Source: Variovorax sp.
GTDB lineage: Bacteria > Pseudomonadota > Gammaproteobacteria > Burkholderiales > Burkholderiaceae_C
DNA: 64,000 bases
Direction: 5' to 3'
NCBI GenBank assembly: GCA_025352265.1
Contig: JANXTS010000008.1
Location: 32,278-96,277, forward strand
The notes under the pieces are model-generated. The model made no database searches. It saw only the letters and a list, made by a program, of their open reading frames with translations, and was not told the DNA's origin. Position numbers and translations under genes: made by a program. This document shows positions 47,142 to 57,020 of this stretch, piece after piece; the first letter of the stretch is position 1, and each line of letters starts with the position of its first letter.

Positions 47142-47968
47142 CGGGCTTCGTCGATTCGAATGTCCCGGTGGTCGAGATTCGCAAGCTCTGGACGGTGTTC
47201 AAGAGCCCGGAAGGCGACCAGGTGGTGCACCGCGATTTCGACCTCGTCATCCAGCGTGGCGAGGTGCTGTCGCTCGTAGGCGGCTCGGGTACCGGCAAGA
47301 CCGTGCTGCTGCGACAGATGCTCGGGCTGGAGCAACCGACGAAGGGCGAGGTCAAGGTGCTGGGCGAAGCGCCCGGCAAGCTCAGCGCAACGGGTGCCGC
47401 CAACGTCGGCATGCTGTTTCAGCACGGGGCGCTGTTCTCTGCATTCAGCGTGCTGGAAAACATTGCGTTTCCATTGCGGGAATTGAAGTTGCTGCCCAAC
47501 GAACTCATCCGCGACGCTGCGATGGTCAAGCTGCAGATGGTCGGACTGGGGCCAGAAAACGCTTTTCGCAGTCCGTCGGAACTGTCGGGCGGCATGATCA
47601 AGCGGGTGGCGCTCGCGCGTGCGCTCATCATGGATCCGCCGCTGCTCTTGCTCGACGAACCGACGGCCGGCCTGGATCCTGCAAGCGCCGACGAGCTCTG
47701 TGACCTGCTGCGTGGCCTGCACCGCGAACTCGGCCTTACCGTCGTAATGGTCACGCATGATCTGGACACGCTATTCGACCTGAGCACTCGCATCGCCGTG
47801 CTGGCAGACCATAAGGTGATCGTGACCGGTGAGGCACGCGACGTGATCGCCTATCCGCATCCGTTCATCCACCATTATTTTCTTGGTGGACGCGGCCAGC
47901 GGGCCATGGAGGCACTGCACGAAAAACGCGCGGCGCCTCCGATTGCACCGTCCGCCAGCGCGAGCTGA
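47138..47968 (+). CDS. MlaF-type ABC ATPase
   Basis: 276 residues. Walker A GGSGTGKTVLLRQMLGL, Q-loop MLFQHGALFSAFSV, signature LSGGMIKRVALARAL, Walker B LLLLDEPTAGLDPASADE and H-loop VTHDLDTL. GALFSAF and GGMIKR are typical of MlaF. Start overlaps the permease stop (ATGA). Cytoplasmic engine of the MCE system. Confidence 0.93.
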   Translation: MTGFVDSNVPVVEIRKLWTVFKSPEGDQVVHRDFDLVIQRGEVLSLVGGSGTGKTVLLRQMLGLEQPTKGEVKVLGEAPGKLSATGAANVGMLFQHGALFSAFSVLENIAFPLRELKLLPNELIRDAAMVKLQMVGLGPENAFRSPSELSGGMIKRVALARALIMDPPLLLLDEPTAGLDPASADELCDLLRGLHRELGLTVVMVTHDLDTLFDLSTRIAVLADHKVIVTGEARDVIAYPHPFIHHYFLGGRGQRAMEALHEKRAAPPIAPSASAS

Positions 47969-47988
47969 AAGAGAAAGGTAAACCGCCA

Positions 47989-48975
47989 ATGGAAAACAAA
48001 GCTCATGCCATAGCCGCTGGCGCCTTCGTGCTCGGACTGATCGCCGTGCTCGTGGCACTGGTTGTCTGGTTCACGCGCGACAACACCGTGCGCAATATCT
48101 ACGAACTGTCGACCAGCGATGCGGTCAGCGGCCTGCAGCCGCAAGCCATGGTGCGCTACCGCGGCATCGCGGTCGGCAAGGTGACACTCATCGACTTCGA
48201 CCCGAAGCGCAAAGGCAACGTGCGGGTGCGCATCAGCGTCGATGAGCGCGTGCCGCTCACGCAGTCGAGCTACGCGACGCTGAGCTACCAAGGCGTCACG
48301 GGATTGGCGTTTATCGCGCTGGACGACAAGGGCGGATCGACCGTGGCGCTGGTGCCCAACAACGATGATCCGCCGCGCCTGCCGCTCAAGCAATCGGCCC
48401 TCGCGCAGTTGCAGGACCGTGGCGAAGCCATCATCAATCAGGTCGAGGAAGTGACGAAGCGTGCCAACACCTTGCTCGGCGATGCAAATCAGAAGCGCTT
48501 TGCAGACGCGCTCGAAAACATCGCGCAGGCGGCTGGCAGCGCCAACGATTTGACCAAGCGACTCGACAACACTGTCAAGACATCGTTCGATCCGGCGCTC
48601 AAGGCCCTGCCCGATGCGTTGACGCGCGTGAAGACGGCGGCCACCGATGTGTCGCGTGTGGCAAACAACCTCAATTCGACGGTGAGCCGCGTCAACGAGA
48701 AAGACGGTGCGCTCGACCGTTTGGCGAGCGGTACGCAGGCGCTGGGCCAGGCGGTCGATTCTTTCAATACCGCGACGCTGCCGCGCGTCAATCGCGTGGC
48801 CGACGACACTTCGCGTGCGGTGCGTCGACTCGGCCGCGCGGCCGACGGCATCAACGACAACCCGCAATCGCTTCTGTTTGGCAACGGTGGTGCGACGGCT
48901 GGTCCGGGCGAGGCCGGTTTCGCAGTGCCGCCGGCTTCTGCTGTGCCGGCCGCCAACAGCGCAGCGCGCCCTTGA
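47989..48975 (+). CDS. MlaD/MCE-domain periplasmic protein
   Basis: 328 residues. One N-terminal transmembrane helix (KAHAIAAGAFVLGLIAVLVALVVWF), one MCE domain (about 40-120: SGLQPQAMVRYRGIAVGKVT...LTQSSYATLSYQGVTGLAFIAL) and a long helical region (about 135-310) as in PqiB/MlaD relatives that form a lipid tunnel. It forms the periplasmic ring contacting the permease. Confidence 0.92.
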   Translation: MENKAHAIAAGAFVLGLIAVLVALVVWFTRDNTVRNIYELSTSDAVSGLQPQAMVRYRGIAVGKVTLIDFDPKRKGNVRVRISVDERVPLTQSSYATLSYQGVTGLAFIALDDKGGSTVALVPNNDDPPRLPLKQSALAQLQDRGEAIINQVEEVTKRANTLLGDANQKRFADALENIAQAAGSANDLTKRLDNTVKTSFDPALKALPDALTRVKTAATDVSRVANNLNSTVSRVNEKDGALDRLASGTQALGQAVDSFNTATLPRVNRVADDTSRAVRRLGRAADGINDNPQSLLFGNGGATAGPGEAGFAVPPASAVPAANSAARP

Positions 48976-48985
48976 AAGGGAACAC

Positions 48986-49648
48986 GTGAAAGCAATCGAT
49001 CCAGTCGCTCGCCTTGCGCGACCCTCCGCCTTCGCACCGGCTCTGCTCGCGCTCTTGATCGCAGGCTGCGGCGCGTTGCCCGATAAGCCACAGCGCGCGG
49101 CGCTCTACGACTTCGGGCCGGGCCTGGATACGCCGCCTGCCGCATCGAGCACCGCGATGCCGCCCATCTCGCTGCCGGAGATCGATGCCAACACCCGGCT
49201 CGACGGAACGCAGCTGAGCTATCGCCTGGGCTATGCCGATGCCAATGAACTCAAGCCGTACGGGCAGTCGCGTTGGAGCTTGGCACCTGCGCAGTTGCTG
49301 CGGCAGCGTCTGCGTGAAGCGCTGTCGGCACGTCGCACCGTGCTGGGCCCGGAAGAAAGCGCAACCATCGCGCGCCGCGACGGCAAGGTGCCGGACACCC
49401 TGCGGATCTCGCTCGACGAGTTCAGCCAGTACTTCGAATCTCCAGCGTCGAGCGTGGGGTTGGTGCGGCTGCGCGCGACGCTGGTCCAGAGTACGGCGGG
49501 CGGCGATCGGGTGCTGGGCCAGCGCAGCTTTATCGCGCAGCGGCCGGCACCGACCGGCGATGCGGCAGGCGGCGTGAAGGCACTGGCCGCTGCGAGTGAC
49601 GCGGCCATCGCAGAGATGGTCGCGTGGGTCGATCAGCTACCGCGGTAG
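48986..49648 (+). CDS. ABC-type transport auxiliary lipoprotein (PqiC-like)
   Basis: 220 residues from GTG 48986 (AAAGGGA upstream). Lipobox LLIAGCGALP gives an acylated Cys near residue 27. Body matches the ABC_trans_aux family (AALYDFGPG, QLSYRLGYADANELKPYGQSRW, LRISLDEFSQYFESPASS). PqiC-type lipoproteins sit at the outer membrane and dock the MCE tunnel. Last gene of the operon. Confidence 0.88.
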   Translation: MKAIDPVARLARPSAFAPALLALLIAGCGALPDKPQRAALYDFGPGLDTPPAASSTAMPPISLPEIDANTRLDGTQLSYRLGYADANELKPYGQSRWSLAPAQLLRQRLREALSARRTVLGPEESATIARRDGKVPDTLRISLDEFSQYFESPASSVGLVRLRATLVQSTAGGDRVLGQRSFIAQRPAPTGDAAGGVKALAAASDAAIAEMVAWVDQLPR

Positions 49649-49678
49649 CCCACGGCCGTCGATCGCGAGCAAGCGTTT

Positions 49679-50338
49679 TCAGGCGCCGTGCGATAGCAGC
49701 ACCGGAAACAGCTTGCCGAGACCATCGGCCATCACCTTGACGGCCAACGCCGCGAGTATCAACCCCATCAGCCGCGTCATGATGTTGATGCCGGTGCGGC
49801 CCAGCACCTTGGCGATCGGCTCGGCCAGCGAAAAGGCGGCGGCTGTGGCCAGTGCGATCACCGCGCCGTAGCCGACTAGCACGAAAAGCTCCCACAGGTG
49901 CCGGGCCTTTTCGGCGTAGATGACCACGGTCGACATGGTGGCTGGGCCGGTGAGCAGCGGAATCGTCAAGGGCACGACCGCGATCGATGCGCCGAGCGAC
50001 GCCTTTACTTCCGTTGCGCGGATTTCCTCGTTGGTCGTCTTGTCTTCCGCTGGTTTGGCGTTGAGCATCGACAACGAGCTCATCATCAGTAGCAGGCCGC
50101 CGCCAACCTGGAAGCTCGCGATCGAGATGCCGAAGAACCCGAGCAATTGCAACCCGAGCAGCGCGCTGACCGCGATCACGACAAACGCGCTGAACGATGC
50201 CACGATGACCGTGCGTCGCTTTTGCGCTTCGTTGAACTCCTGCGTGTAGTGAATGAAGAACGGAACGATGGCGAGCGGGTTGACGATGGCCAGCAACGTG
50301 ATCATCGGCTTGATGAGGTCCATCGTCGGGCTTGCCAT
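49679..50338 (-). CDS. MarC-family (UPF0056) inner membrane protein
   Basis: 219 residues with six hydrophobic segments. LAIVNPLAIVPFFIHYTQEFNEAQKR and VVPLTIPLLTGPATMSTVVIYA are the family hallmarks. Function is unknown despite the name, which came from the mar region. The ATG shares one base with the stop of the SDR gene (TGATG), so the two are cotranslated. Confidence 0.9.
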   Translation of the reverse strand: MASPTMDLIKPMITLLAIVNPLAIVPFFIHYTQEFNEAQKRRTVIVASFSAFVVIAVSALLGLQLLGFFGISIASFQVGGGLLLMMSSLSMLNAKPAEDKTTNEEIRATEVKASLGASIAVVPLTIPLLTGPATMSTVVIYAEKARHLWELFVLVGYGAVIALATAAAFSLAEPIAKVLGRTGINIMTRLMGLILAALAVKVMADGLGKLFPVLLSHGA

Positions 50339-51084
50339 CAACGTCCTCCGGCGACGTCCAGTATCGATGCGGTGGTGTAGCTCGATTCGGGCGACAGCAA
50401 CCAAACGATCGCTTCGGCAACTTCCTGCGCGCTGCCGACGCGCTTCATCGGGACGCCGGGTGCCAGTTCTGCGGCGCGGCCGGGCTGCCCACCGGAGGCG
50501 TGGATGTCTGTGTCGATCAAGCCAGGCCGCACTGCGTTGACCCGAATGCCTTCGTCGGCCACCTCTTTCGCCAGCCCCAGGGTGAAGGTGTCGATGGCGC
50601 CTTTGCTCGCGGCGTAGTCGACATACTGGCCCGGCCCGCCGAGGCGTGCCGCCGCACTCGACAGATTGACGATGACACCGCCCGCACCACCGTGCCGCGT
50701 GCTCATGCGTCGTACCGCCTCGCGAGCGCAAACGAAGCTTCCGATCACGTTGATGCGCAGCATGCGTTCGAGCCGCGCGACCGACATCTGGTCGACGCGC
50801 GCCTGCACGTCGACCACGCCTGCGTTGTTGACCAGCGCGGTGAGCCGACCGAGCTCGGCATCGACCTTCGCGAACATTGCCACGACCTGCGCTTCGTCGC
50901 CGACATCGGCCTGCACGGTGATCGCCGTGCCGCCCTCGGCGCGAATGGCGCGCACCACCTCGTCGGCAGCGAGCGGCTGGCTGGCGTAGTTGACGGCGAC
51001 GGCATAGCCGCGGCGCGCCGCGAGCAGGGCGGTGGCGGCGCCGATGCCGCGACTGCCACCTGTGATCAATAGCACCTGTTCCAA
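50338..51084 (-). CDS. Short-chain dehydrogenase/reductase
   Basis: 248 residues, started at TTG 51084 because AGGAGG lies exactly 6 nt upstream; a TTG at 51102 would place the ribosome site inside the gene. Cofactor motif TGGSRGIGAATA, NNAG motif (VNNAGVV), catalytic Ser in NLSSAAARLG and YxxxK in YVDYAASKGAID. The close of the fold is DVAGGR. Substrate cannot be told; NADP preference is suggested by the Arg after TGGS. Confidence 0.9.
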   Translation of the reverse strand: MEQVLLITGGSRGIGAATALLAARRGYAVAVNYASQPLAADEVVRAIRAEGGTAITVQADVGDEAQVVAMFAKVDAELGRLTALVNNAGVVDVQARVDQMSVARLERMLRINVIGSFVCAREAVRRMSTRHGGAGGVIVNLSSAAARLGGPGQYVDYAASKGAIDTFTLGLAKEVADEGIRVNAVRPGLIDTDIHASGGQPGRAAELAPGVPMKRVGSAQEVAEAIVWLLSPESSYTTASILDVAGGR

Positions 51085-51147
51085 ATCCTGCCTCCTGCAC
51101 AAAAGCTGCGCGTCAGTTAAAAACTGATTACATCACCGGGACAACAC

Positions 51148-51783
51148 ATGAAGGCAGCTTTGACACGCACGATCGATTACTACTTCGCGCCGCAGAGTCC
51201 CTGGACCTACCTCGGTCATGCGCGCTTCGCCGCCATCGCCGAGGCAGCCGGTGCCGCGGTTCGGGTGCGGCCGATCGACTTCGGCAGCGTGTACCCGGTA
51301 TCGGGCGGATTGCCACTGGGCAAGCGGGCTCCGCAGCGTCAGGCTTATCGCATCGTCGAACTCGCGCGCTACTCGGATCACCTGGGCGTGCCGCTGCATC
51401 CCAAGCCCAAGTTCTTTCCGGTGGCCGGCGACGACGCGGCCAAGCTGATCATCGCGGTCGACATAAAGGACGGCACCGCGGCCGCGATGCAGCTGTGCGC
51501 TGCCGTCTTCGGTGCGGTGTGGTCGCAAGAGCGCAACATCGGCGACCCGAAGGTGCTGGCCGAGCTGGTCGCCGAATGCGGCTTGCCGGCGCAACGCAAC
51601 GATCAATCGCAAAGTCAAACCGTGCAGGAGCACTACGAGGCCTACACGCAGGCGGCGATCGACATGGGCATCTTCGGTGCGCCGAGCTACGTGATCGACG
51701 GCGAAATCTTCTGGGGCCAGGACCGGCTCGACTTTGTCGAGCGGGCGCTGCACCTGAACAATCCATTCAACAAAGGAGCATGA
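51148..51783 (+). CDS. 2-hydroxychromene-2-carboxylate isomerase-like (DsbA family)
   Basis: 211 residues. DYYFAPQSPWTYLGHARF is the HCCA isomerase/GST-kappa start with Ser17 in the active-site position; IFGAPSYVIDGEIFWGQDRLDFVERAL is the cis-Pro and C-terminal signature. It isomerises aromatic side-chain intermediates with glutathione in known members. The following hydrolase starts 2 bp after its stop. Divergent from the SDR-marC pair. Confidence 0.88.
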   Translation: MKAALTRTIDYYFAPQSPWTYLGHARFAAIAEAAGAAVRVRPIDFGSVYPVSGGLPLGKRAPQRQAYRIVELARYSDHLGVPLHPKPKFFPVAGDDAAKLIIAVDIKDGTAAAMQLCAAVFGAVWSQERNIGDPKVLAELVAECGLPAQRNDQSQSQTVQEHYEAYTQAAIDMGIFGAPSYVIDGEIFWGQDRLDFVERALHLNNPFNKGA

Positions 51784-51785
51784 CC

Positions 51786-52469
51786 ATGGGTCAATTCATC
51801 GATCTCACCGCCAAAGACGGCTTCACCTTCCCGGCCTACGTGGCAGAACCCAAGGGCACGCCGAAGGGCGCCGTGGTGGTGTTGCAGGAAATTTTCGGCG
51901 TCAATTCGCACATCCGTTCAGTGGCCGACGGCTATGCCGCCGAAGGCTATCTGGCCGTGGCGCCGGCGACCTTTCAGCGCATCCAGCCGGGCGTCGAGCT
52001 GGGCTATTCCGATGAGGACATGAAGGCGGGCTCGGCACTGAAGGCCGCCGCCGAAGCGCTGCCCAAGCCGGGCGTGCAGCAGGATATCCAGGCTGCGGTG
52101 GAGTACGCGGCGCGTGCCGGCAAGGTTGGCATCGTCGGCTACTGCTATGGCGGCTTGCTGACCTGGCGTGCTGCTGCCAAAGTGTCGGGCCTGTCGGCCG
52201 CCGCACCTTACTACGGCGGCGGCATGACGACGCCGGAGGAAAGCGCGCTGGCACCGCAGATGCCGGTGCTCGCGCATTTCGGTGACAACGACCACTGGAT
52301 TCCACTCGACACCGTCGATGCCTTCAAGAAGGCCCATCCCGATGTCGAGGTGCATGTGTATGCGTGCGGTCACGGCTTTAATTGCGAACAGCGTGGCTCG
52401 TACAACGCGGAAGCTGCCAAGCTTGCGAAAGAACGCACGCTGGCATTCTTCGCCAAGCACCTGACCTGA
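51786..52469 (+). CDS. Dienelactone hydrolase family protein
   Basis: 227 residues. Nucleophile C120 (IVGYCYGG), the acid in HFGDNDHWIP and H196 (ACGHGFNC) give the Cys-Asp-His triad of dienelactone hydrolases, with E36 (LQEIFGVN) in the family position. ATG 51786 has AAGGAG at 7 nt; an ATG at 51780 is too close to it. It cleaves lactones from chlorocatechol-type pathways in known members, but many chromosomal members are general hydrolases. Convergent with the LysR gene, 5 bp apart. Confidence 0.9.
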   Translation: MGQFIDLTAKDGFTFPAYVAEPKGTPKGAVVVLQEIFGVNSHIRSVADGYAAEGYLAVAPATFQRIQPGVELGYSDEDMKAGSALKAAAEALPKPGVQQDIQAAVEYAARAGKVGIVGYCYGGLLTWRAAAKVSGLSAAAPYYGGGMTTPEESALAPQMPVLAHFGDNDHWIPLDTVDAFKKAHPDVEVHVYACGHGFNCEQRGSYNAEAAKLAKERTLAFFAKHLT

Positions 52470-52474
52470 GTCGG

Positions 52475-53389
52475 TCACACCGCTCCACGCTTTCTGGTCG
52501 TGCTGCGCGCCCCGATCCGCGTTTCCAGAAAGTCCAGAAACGCCCTCAGGGCTGCGCTGTTGTGGCGTCGTTGCAGGTATGCAGCCGACAGCCACATGTC
52601 GTCCCTCACGAACTCCTCGAGCGCCGGTACCAGTTCACCTTGATCGAGGTGCGGCTGGATGATCAGTGCGGGCAGATAGGTCACGCCGAATCCCTGCATC
52701 GCGACCTCGATGAGTGGGCCGGCTTCCGTTGCGTCCATCCGCGTCTTGAGCGGGACATCGAGTGGCTTGCCACCGACCTGAAAGCGCCAGTGCGGATGTA
52801 GCCCGAGCCGTGAGTGGGTGAGCGCGTCATGTTGCGTCAGCTCCGACGGATGCGTTGGCTTGCCGTGCTTCTTCCAGTAGCGCGGTGACGCGCACAACAC
52901 GAGTTTCATCAGCATGAGCCGCCGCACGATGAGGTTGTCGTCTTCGATCGGGCCGAACCGCAGCGCGACATCGATCGCTTCCTCTGCCATGTCGACCGTG
53001 CGGTTGCTCAGGTGCAGGCTGATGCTGACGTCAGGGTAGTAGCCCATGAACTGCCCGATGAGCTTGGGCAGATCGCCCTGGCCCATGCCGTGCGGGGCCG
53101 AGACACGCAGCCGGCCGCGGGGCTTGCTGGCGTGCTCCTGCAACTCGGCGGTCGTCAGCGCCACCATTTCCATGACCGGCTTGCTGCGCTCTAGCAGCAG
53201 CTGGCCGGCATCGGTCAGGCTGACGGATCTGGTCGAGCGGTTGAGCAAGCGCACGCCGAATCGCGTTTCGAGTTTCGCCACGTATTTGCTCACTGTCGCC
53301 TTCGACATGTCTAGCGCTATCGCGGCGCGGGAAAAGCTGCCACGCGCAGCCACTTCATGGAAGGTTTTGATGAGGTCGAAGCTGTCCAT
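52475..53389 (-). CDS. LysR-family transcription regulator
   Basis: 304 residues from ATG 53389 (MDSFDLIKTFHEVAARGSFS), the usual LysR opening; an upstream in-frame extension has no family similarity. HTH: FSRAAIALDMSKATVSKYVAKLETRFGVRLLNRSTRSVSLTDAG. The effector domain has AIDVALRFG. Belongs to the CrgA-like group. Targets not evident; the intergenic region toward the small secreted protein is a candidate. Confidence 0.9.
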   Translation of the reverse strand: MDSFDLIKTFHEVAARGSFSRAAIALDMSKATVSKYVAKLETRFGVRLLNRSTRSVSLTDAGQLLLERSKPVMEMVALTTAELQEHASKPRGRLRVSAPHGMGQGDLPKLIGQFMGYYPDVSISLHLSNRTVDMAEEAIDVALRFGPIEDDNLIVRRLMLMKLVLCASPRYWKKHGKPTHPSELTQHDALTHSRLGLHPHWRFQVGGKPLDVPLKTRMDATEAGPLIEVAMQGFGVTYLPALIIQPHLDQGELVPALEEFVRDDMWLSAAYLQRRHNSAALRAFLDFLETRIGARSTTRKRGAV

Positions 53390-53611
53390 TGAAGGTCCGA
53401 AGTGGTGTCGATTGTTTCCAGGCCGTGAACACGGAGGTTCATTTTTCGAGGGTTTTCCCGACCATTCTCGACGCAAACTTCATCTCACAGACCAGCCATC
53501 AAGTTGATCTGGGTGAACAGGGCCCCGAGCGAGGAGGTCGCATTCAAAGCAGGAAGCGACACCCACCCAAGACCGGTTCGAAATCATCCACACCGTTGAA
53601 AGAAATTTGAA

Positions 53612-53962
53612 ATGAAGACCTCGAAAATCATCGCTGCCGCCGCACTCACTTTGTTGGCTGCTGCCGGCGCTCAAGCCGAAACCTATGAAGGCGTTCATGC
53701 GCCGACATCGATTGCCAGCCGTGCCGAAATTCAATCGCAAGCTGTAGTGGCCGCCCATGGCGACAACCCGTACGCTGAAGGCGCCAATTCCGGCGTGCAG
53801 GCAGTCGCTTCGACGGCCGACCGCGCGGTGGTTCGCTCGGAGGCAGTCGCCACGGCGCACAACCCGCTGCAGAGCCTCGATCGCCGCGCGTTCTATCGTG
53901 ACCAAGTGCCCGCCCAATATCGCAAGCCCACGGTGGCGTTCACCCTTCAGGCCGGACTGTAA
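53612..53962 (+). CDS. Small secreted protein (DUF4148-like)
   Basis: 116 residues with a clear signal peptide (KTSKIIAAAALTLLAAAGAQA, cleavage near residue 22). The mature part has a duplicated motif (SRAEIQSQAVVAAHG ... DRAVVRSEAVATAHN) typical of the DUF4148-type proteins abundant in Burkholderiales. Function unknown; likely periplasmic. GAAAGAAA precedes the ATG, and a UUCG hairpin terminator follows. Confidence 0.78.
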   Translation: MKTSKIIAAAALTLLAAAGAQAETYEGVHAPTSIASRAEIQSQAVVAAHGDNPYAEGANSGVQAVASTADRAVVRSEAVATAHNPLQSLDRRAFYRDQVPAQYRKPTVAFTLQAGL

Positions 53963-53997
53963 TTCCGACGATTCGACCCTTTCGGTCGATCGAAGAC

Positions 53998-54020
53998 ACG
54001 GACCTTCGGGTCCGTTTCTT
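53998..54020 (+). terminator. Terminator after the small secreted protein gene
   Basis: ACGGACC-TTCG-GGTCCGT with a UUCG tetraloop, followed by TTCTT. A second, weaker hairpin (CGACC-CTTT-CGGTCG) lies just before it. Confidence 0.75.
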
Positions 54021-54048
54021 ATGGGCGACGAAGAGCTGCGTACGGTGG

Positions 54049-55269
54049 TCAGTTGGCGGTACGCGCCAAGTAGCGTTTGCGCCAGAACACCATAACCAGA
54101 ATGATTGCAATGCTCGCCATCGAAGCCATGGCGATCCAAAAGCCATCGGCCTTGTGCACCAGTGGAATGAACTCGAAGTTCATGCCGAAGATGCCGGCAA
54201 TGAGGTTGAGCGGCAGGAACACGGCGGTGAGTGCGGTCAGTACTCGCATGATGTCGTTGGTGCGGTGGCTTTGAATGCTGAAGTGCATCTGCACTGCGGT
54301 CTCCGCGTTTTGCTCGAGCCGCCGCACGTGGTGCACCACGCGCTCGATGTGTTCAAGCGCATCGCGGCTGCGGACCATGAGCAGTTCGCGCTCGCGTTGC
54401 GCTGGCTTGGTTCCCGGTTCGGGCAGGGTTTCCTGAGAATCGATCCAGTCCTGCACTGCGGCGCGCTGGTCTTCGCCGATGTCGCCAAGTTGCCGCAAGG
54501 ACTGGCGCGCTTCCATCAAAGCACCCTTGTTGGTGAAACGACTCTTCGGTTCGATCAACTCGGCTTGCCAATGGTCGAGTTGAGCGGTTAGGTCACGGCG
54601 CAGATCGAGGTAGCCGTCGATGATGTGATTGACGATACGCAGCATCAGGTCAGCAGGGCTGGCAGGCACGCGTGTACTGACGGCACGCGCGTCGAGCGCA
54701 GGGGCTGCGTTGTGCTTGCCAGTCAAGCCGTTGCCGTCACTGCCTCCACTTGTGCCGTTCCCGCCATTTGCACCGTCGGATGCGGCGGCCATCAGCTTGG
54801 CGGCATAGGCGTCGCGCACAGCGGCGTCGAACGGATGCACCGACAGCAGCACGCGGTCGAACACAGCGAACCCGACCGGTCGGGTGTCGATGCGCCGCAG
54901 CACCGGCGGTCCACCGCGCGTCGCGGGTGAAGATGCGGGCGGGGGCTCGGCGTTCGCCCGGGTCGATGCGCCGGGCATCACACCGTCCCGTGCAGCCAGC
55001 CGACGAAACACGAGTACGTCGTACAGCGACGTGTAGTCGTAGTGCGATGGCAACTGATCGTTGAGCAAATCCGCCACATGCAGATCGACCAACTGGGTGC
55101 CGCACACTCGTTGCAGGATGCCCTGCACCGCGACGAGCGCCGCGCGAAATTCATCGCGGGTGAGCGACAGCCAAAGATAACTGTCGTCGTCGCACGCGCC
55201 GGGTGCGGCCAGTGGCGTCAGCGTGTCGTGCTCTTCGACCCGCGAGCCGGTGATCTTAAAGATGCGCAT
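54049..55269 (-). CDS. corA: CorA-family magnesium/divalent cation transporter
   Basis: 406 residues. The C-terminal two membrane helices bracket the GMN motif (AGIFGMNFEFIPLVHKADGF), which defines the family; the long helical stalk (about 215-340) carries VHHVRRLEQNAETAVQMHFS. A low-complexity Gly/Asn/Ser insert of about 25 residues (near residue 170-195) is unusual and probably a surface loop. It imports Mg2+ or related ions as a pentamer. It ends 5 bp before hemB stop-side, same strand. Confidence 0.92.
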   Translation of the reverse strand: MRIFKITGSRVEEHDTLTPLAAPGACDDDSYLWLSLTRDEFRAALVAVQGILQRVCGTQLVDLHVADLLNDQLPSHYDYTSLYDVLVFRRLAARDGVMPGASTRANAEPPPASSPATRGGPPVLRRIDTRPVGFAVFDRVLLSVHPFDAAVRDAYAAKLMAAASDGANGGNGTSGGSDGNGLTGKHNAAPALDARAVSTRVPASPADLMLRIVNHIIDGYLDLRRDLTAQLDHWQAELIEPKSRFTNKGALMEARQSLRQLGDIGEDQRAAVQDWIDSQETLPEPGTKPAQRERELLMVRSRDALEHIERVVHHVRRLEQNAETAVQMHFSIQSHRTNDIMRVLTALTAVFLPLNLIAGIFGMNFEFIPLVHKADGFWIAMASMASIAIILVMVFWRKRYLARTAN

Positions 55270-55273
55270 TGCG

Positions 55274-56341
<1,068 letters not shown>

Positions 56342-56425
56342 CTATTCACCGCGTAAAACGATGAATTTGAAGGCTTTCGTATTGTCTTTCCCGCACGAAA
56401 TGTCAAAAAATAGTCAACCCAAAGC

Positions 56426-56454
56426 TTGATAGGTTGTTTGCGCTTTGTTAAATT
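56426..56454 (+). promoter_or_regulatory. Sigma-70-type promoter of the putative small RNA
   Basis: TTGATA (56426-56431; 5 of 6), exactly 17 bp, then TAAATT (56449-56454; 4 of 6). The predicted start is near 56461, in a region without coding frame. Confidence 0.6.
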
Positions 56455-56460
56455 CCGTGT

Positions 56461-56563
56461 CGGGTGGCTTGCCACTCCCCGCTTTTCCTCCCTGAGCGGG
56501 TGCCTTGATGTGTGACAGCAAAAGGGCTTCCCAGCCCGGCGTTTTGACGCCGGGCTTTTTTTT
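56461..56563 (+). ncRNA. Putative trans-acting small RNA, about 103 nt, with C-rich anti-Shine-Dalgarno loop
   Basis: The unit has its own promoter and a strong terminator and no ORF. Predicted structure: a small 5' hairpin (GTGGC-TT-GCCAC, near 56465), a second hairpin CCCGCT / AGCGGG with an 11-nt loop TTTCCTCCCTG (loop holds CCUCC, complementary to GGAGG), a single-stranded A-rich linker, and the terminator hairpin GCCCGGCGT / ACGCCGGGC. Exposed CCUCC loops plus a U-rich tail are typical of bacterial sRNAs that bind ribosome sites, often with Hfq. I do not recognise a named family. Confidence 0.55.
56534..56563 (+). terminator. Strong rho-independent terminator
   Basis: Nine-bp GC-rich stem GCCCGGCGT / ACGCCGGGC, loop TTTG, then eight T. 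There is no plus-strand gene upstream before xth-to-hemB minus genes, so it must end the small RNA. Confidence 0.9.
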
Positions 56564-56589
56564 GTCCGCGGCGCCACTAAACTGCCGTG

Positions 56590-57018
56590 ATGCTCTGGGT
56601 CAAATCGCTGCACATCGTGTTCATCGCCAGCTGGTTCGCCGGTTTGTTCTATCTTCCGCGGATTTTCGTGAATTTGGCGATGGTGCCGCCGGAATCTGTA
56701 GCAGAACGCGCCCGGCTGCTGATGATGGCGCGCAAGCTGCTCCGCTTCACGACGTTGCTCGCAGTCCCGGCGTTGATCTTCGGACTCTGGCTTTGGCTGG
56801 GTTACGGCATCGGTCTGGGGCCTGGCAATGGATGGATGCATGCAAAGCTGGTGCTGGTGCTCGCCGCCGTCGGCTATCACCACGCCTGCGGCGTGCTTTT
56901 GCGGCGCATTGATGCAGGCACGGCGCGGCATTCGCACAAGTGGTATCGCTGGTTCAACGAGGCACCGGTTTTGCTATTGACGGGCATCGTAATCCTCGTT
57001 GTCGTCAAACCCTTTTGA
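56590..57018 (+). CDS. hemJ: HemJ-type protoporphyrinogen IX oxidase (UPF0093/CopD-like membrane protein)
   Basis: 142 residues with four membrane segments. LWVKSLHIVFIASWFAGLFYLPRIFV is the HemJ opening with its conserved His (H8), and the conserved Lys (K86) lies in GWMHAKLVLVL. HemJ oxidises protoporphyrinogen IX in bacteria lacking HemG/HemY. Its position next to hemB fits haem synthesis. ATG 56590 preferred over GTG 56587. Confidence 0.85.
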   Translation: MLWVKSLHIVFIASWFAGLFYLPRIFVNLAMVPPESVAERARLLMMARKLLRFTTLLAVPALIFGLWLWLGYGIGLGPGNGWMHAKLVLVLAAVGYHHACGVLLRRIDAGTARHSHKWYRWFNEAPVLLLTGIVILVVVKPF

Positions 57019-57020
57019 AC

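Noticed and set aside
56461..56563. 6S RNA or a riboswitch as identity of the small RNA
   Set aside because: About 103 nt is too short for 6S RNA, there is no long central bulge, and no riboswitch motif or downstream ribosome sequestration is visible; the terminator separates it from hemJ.
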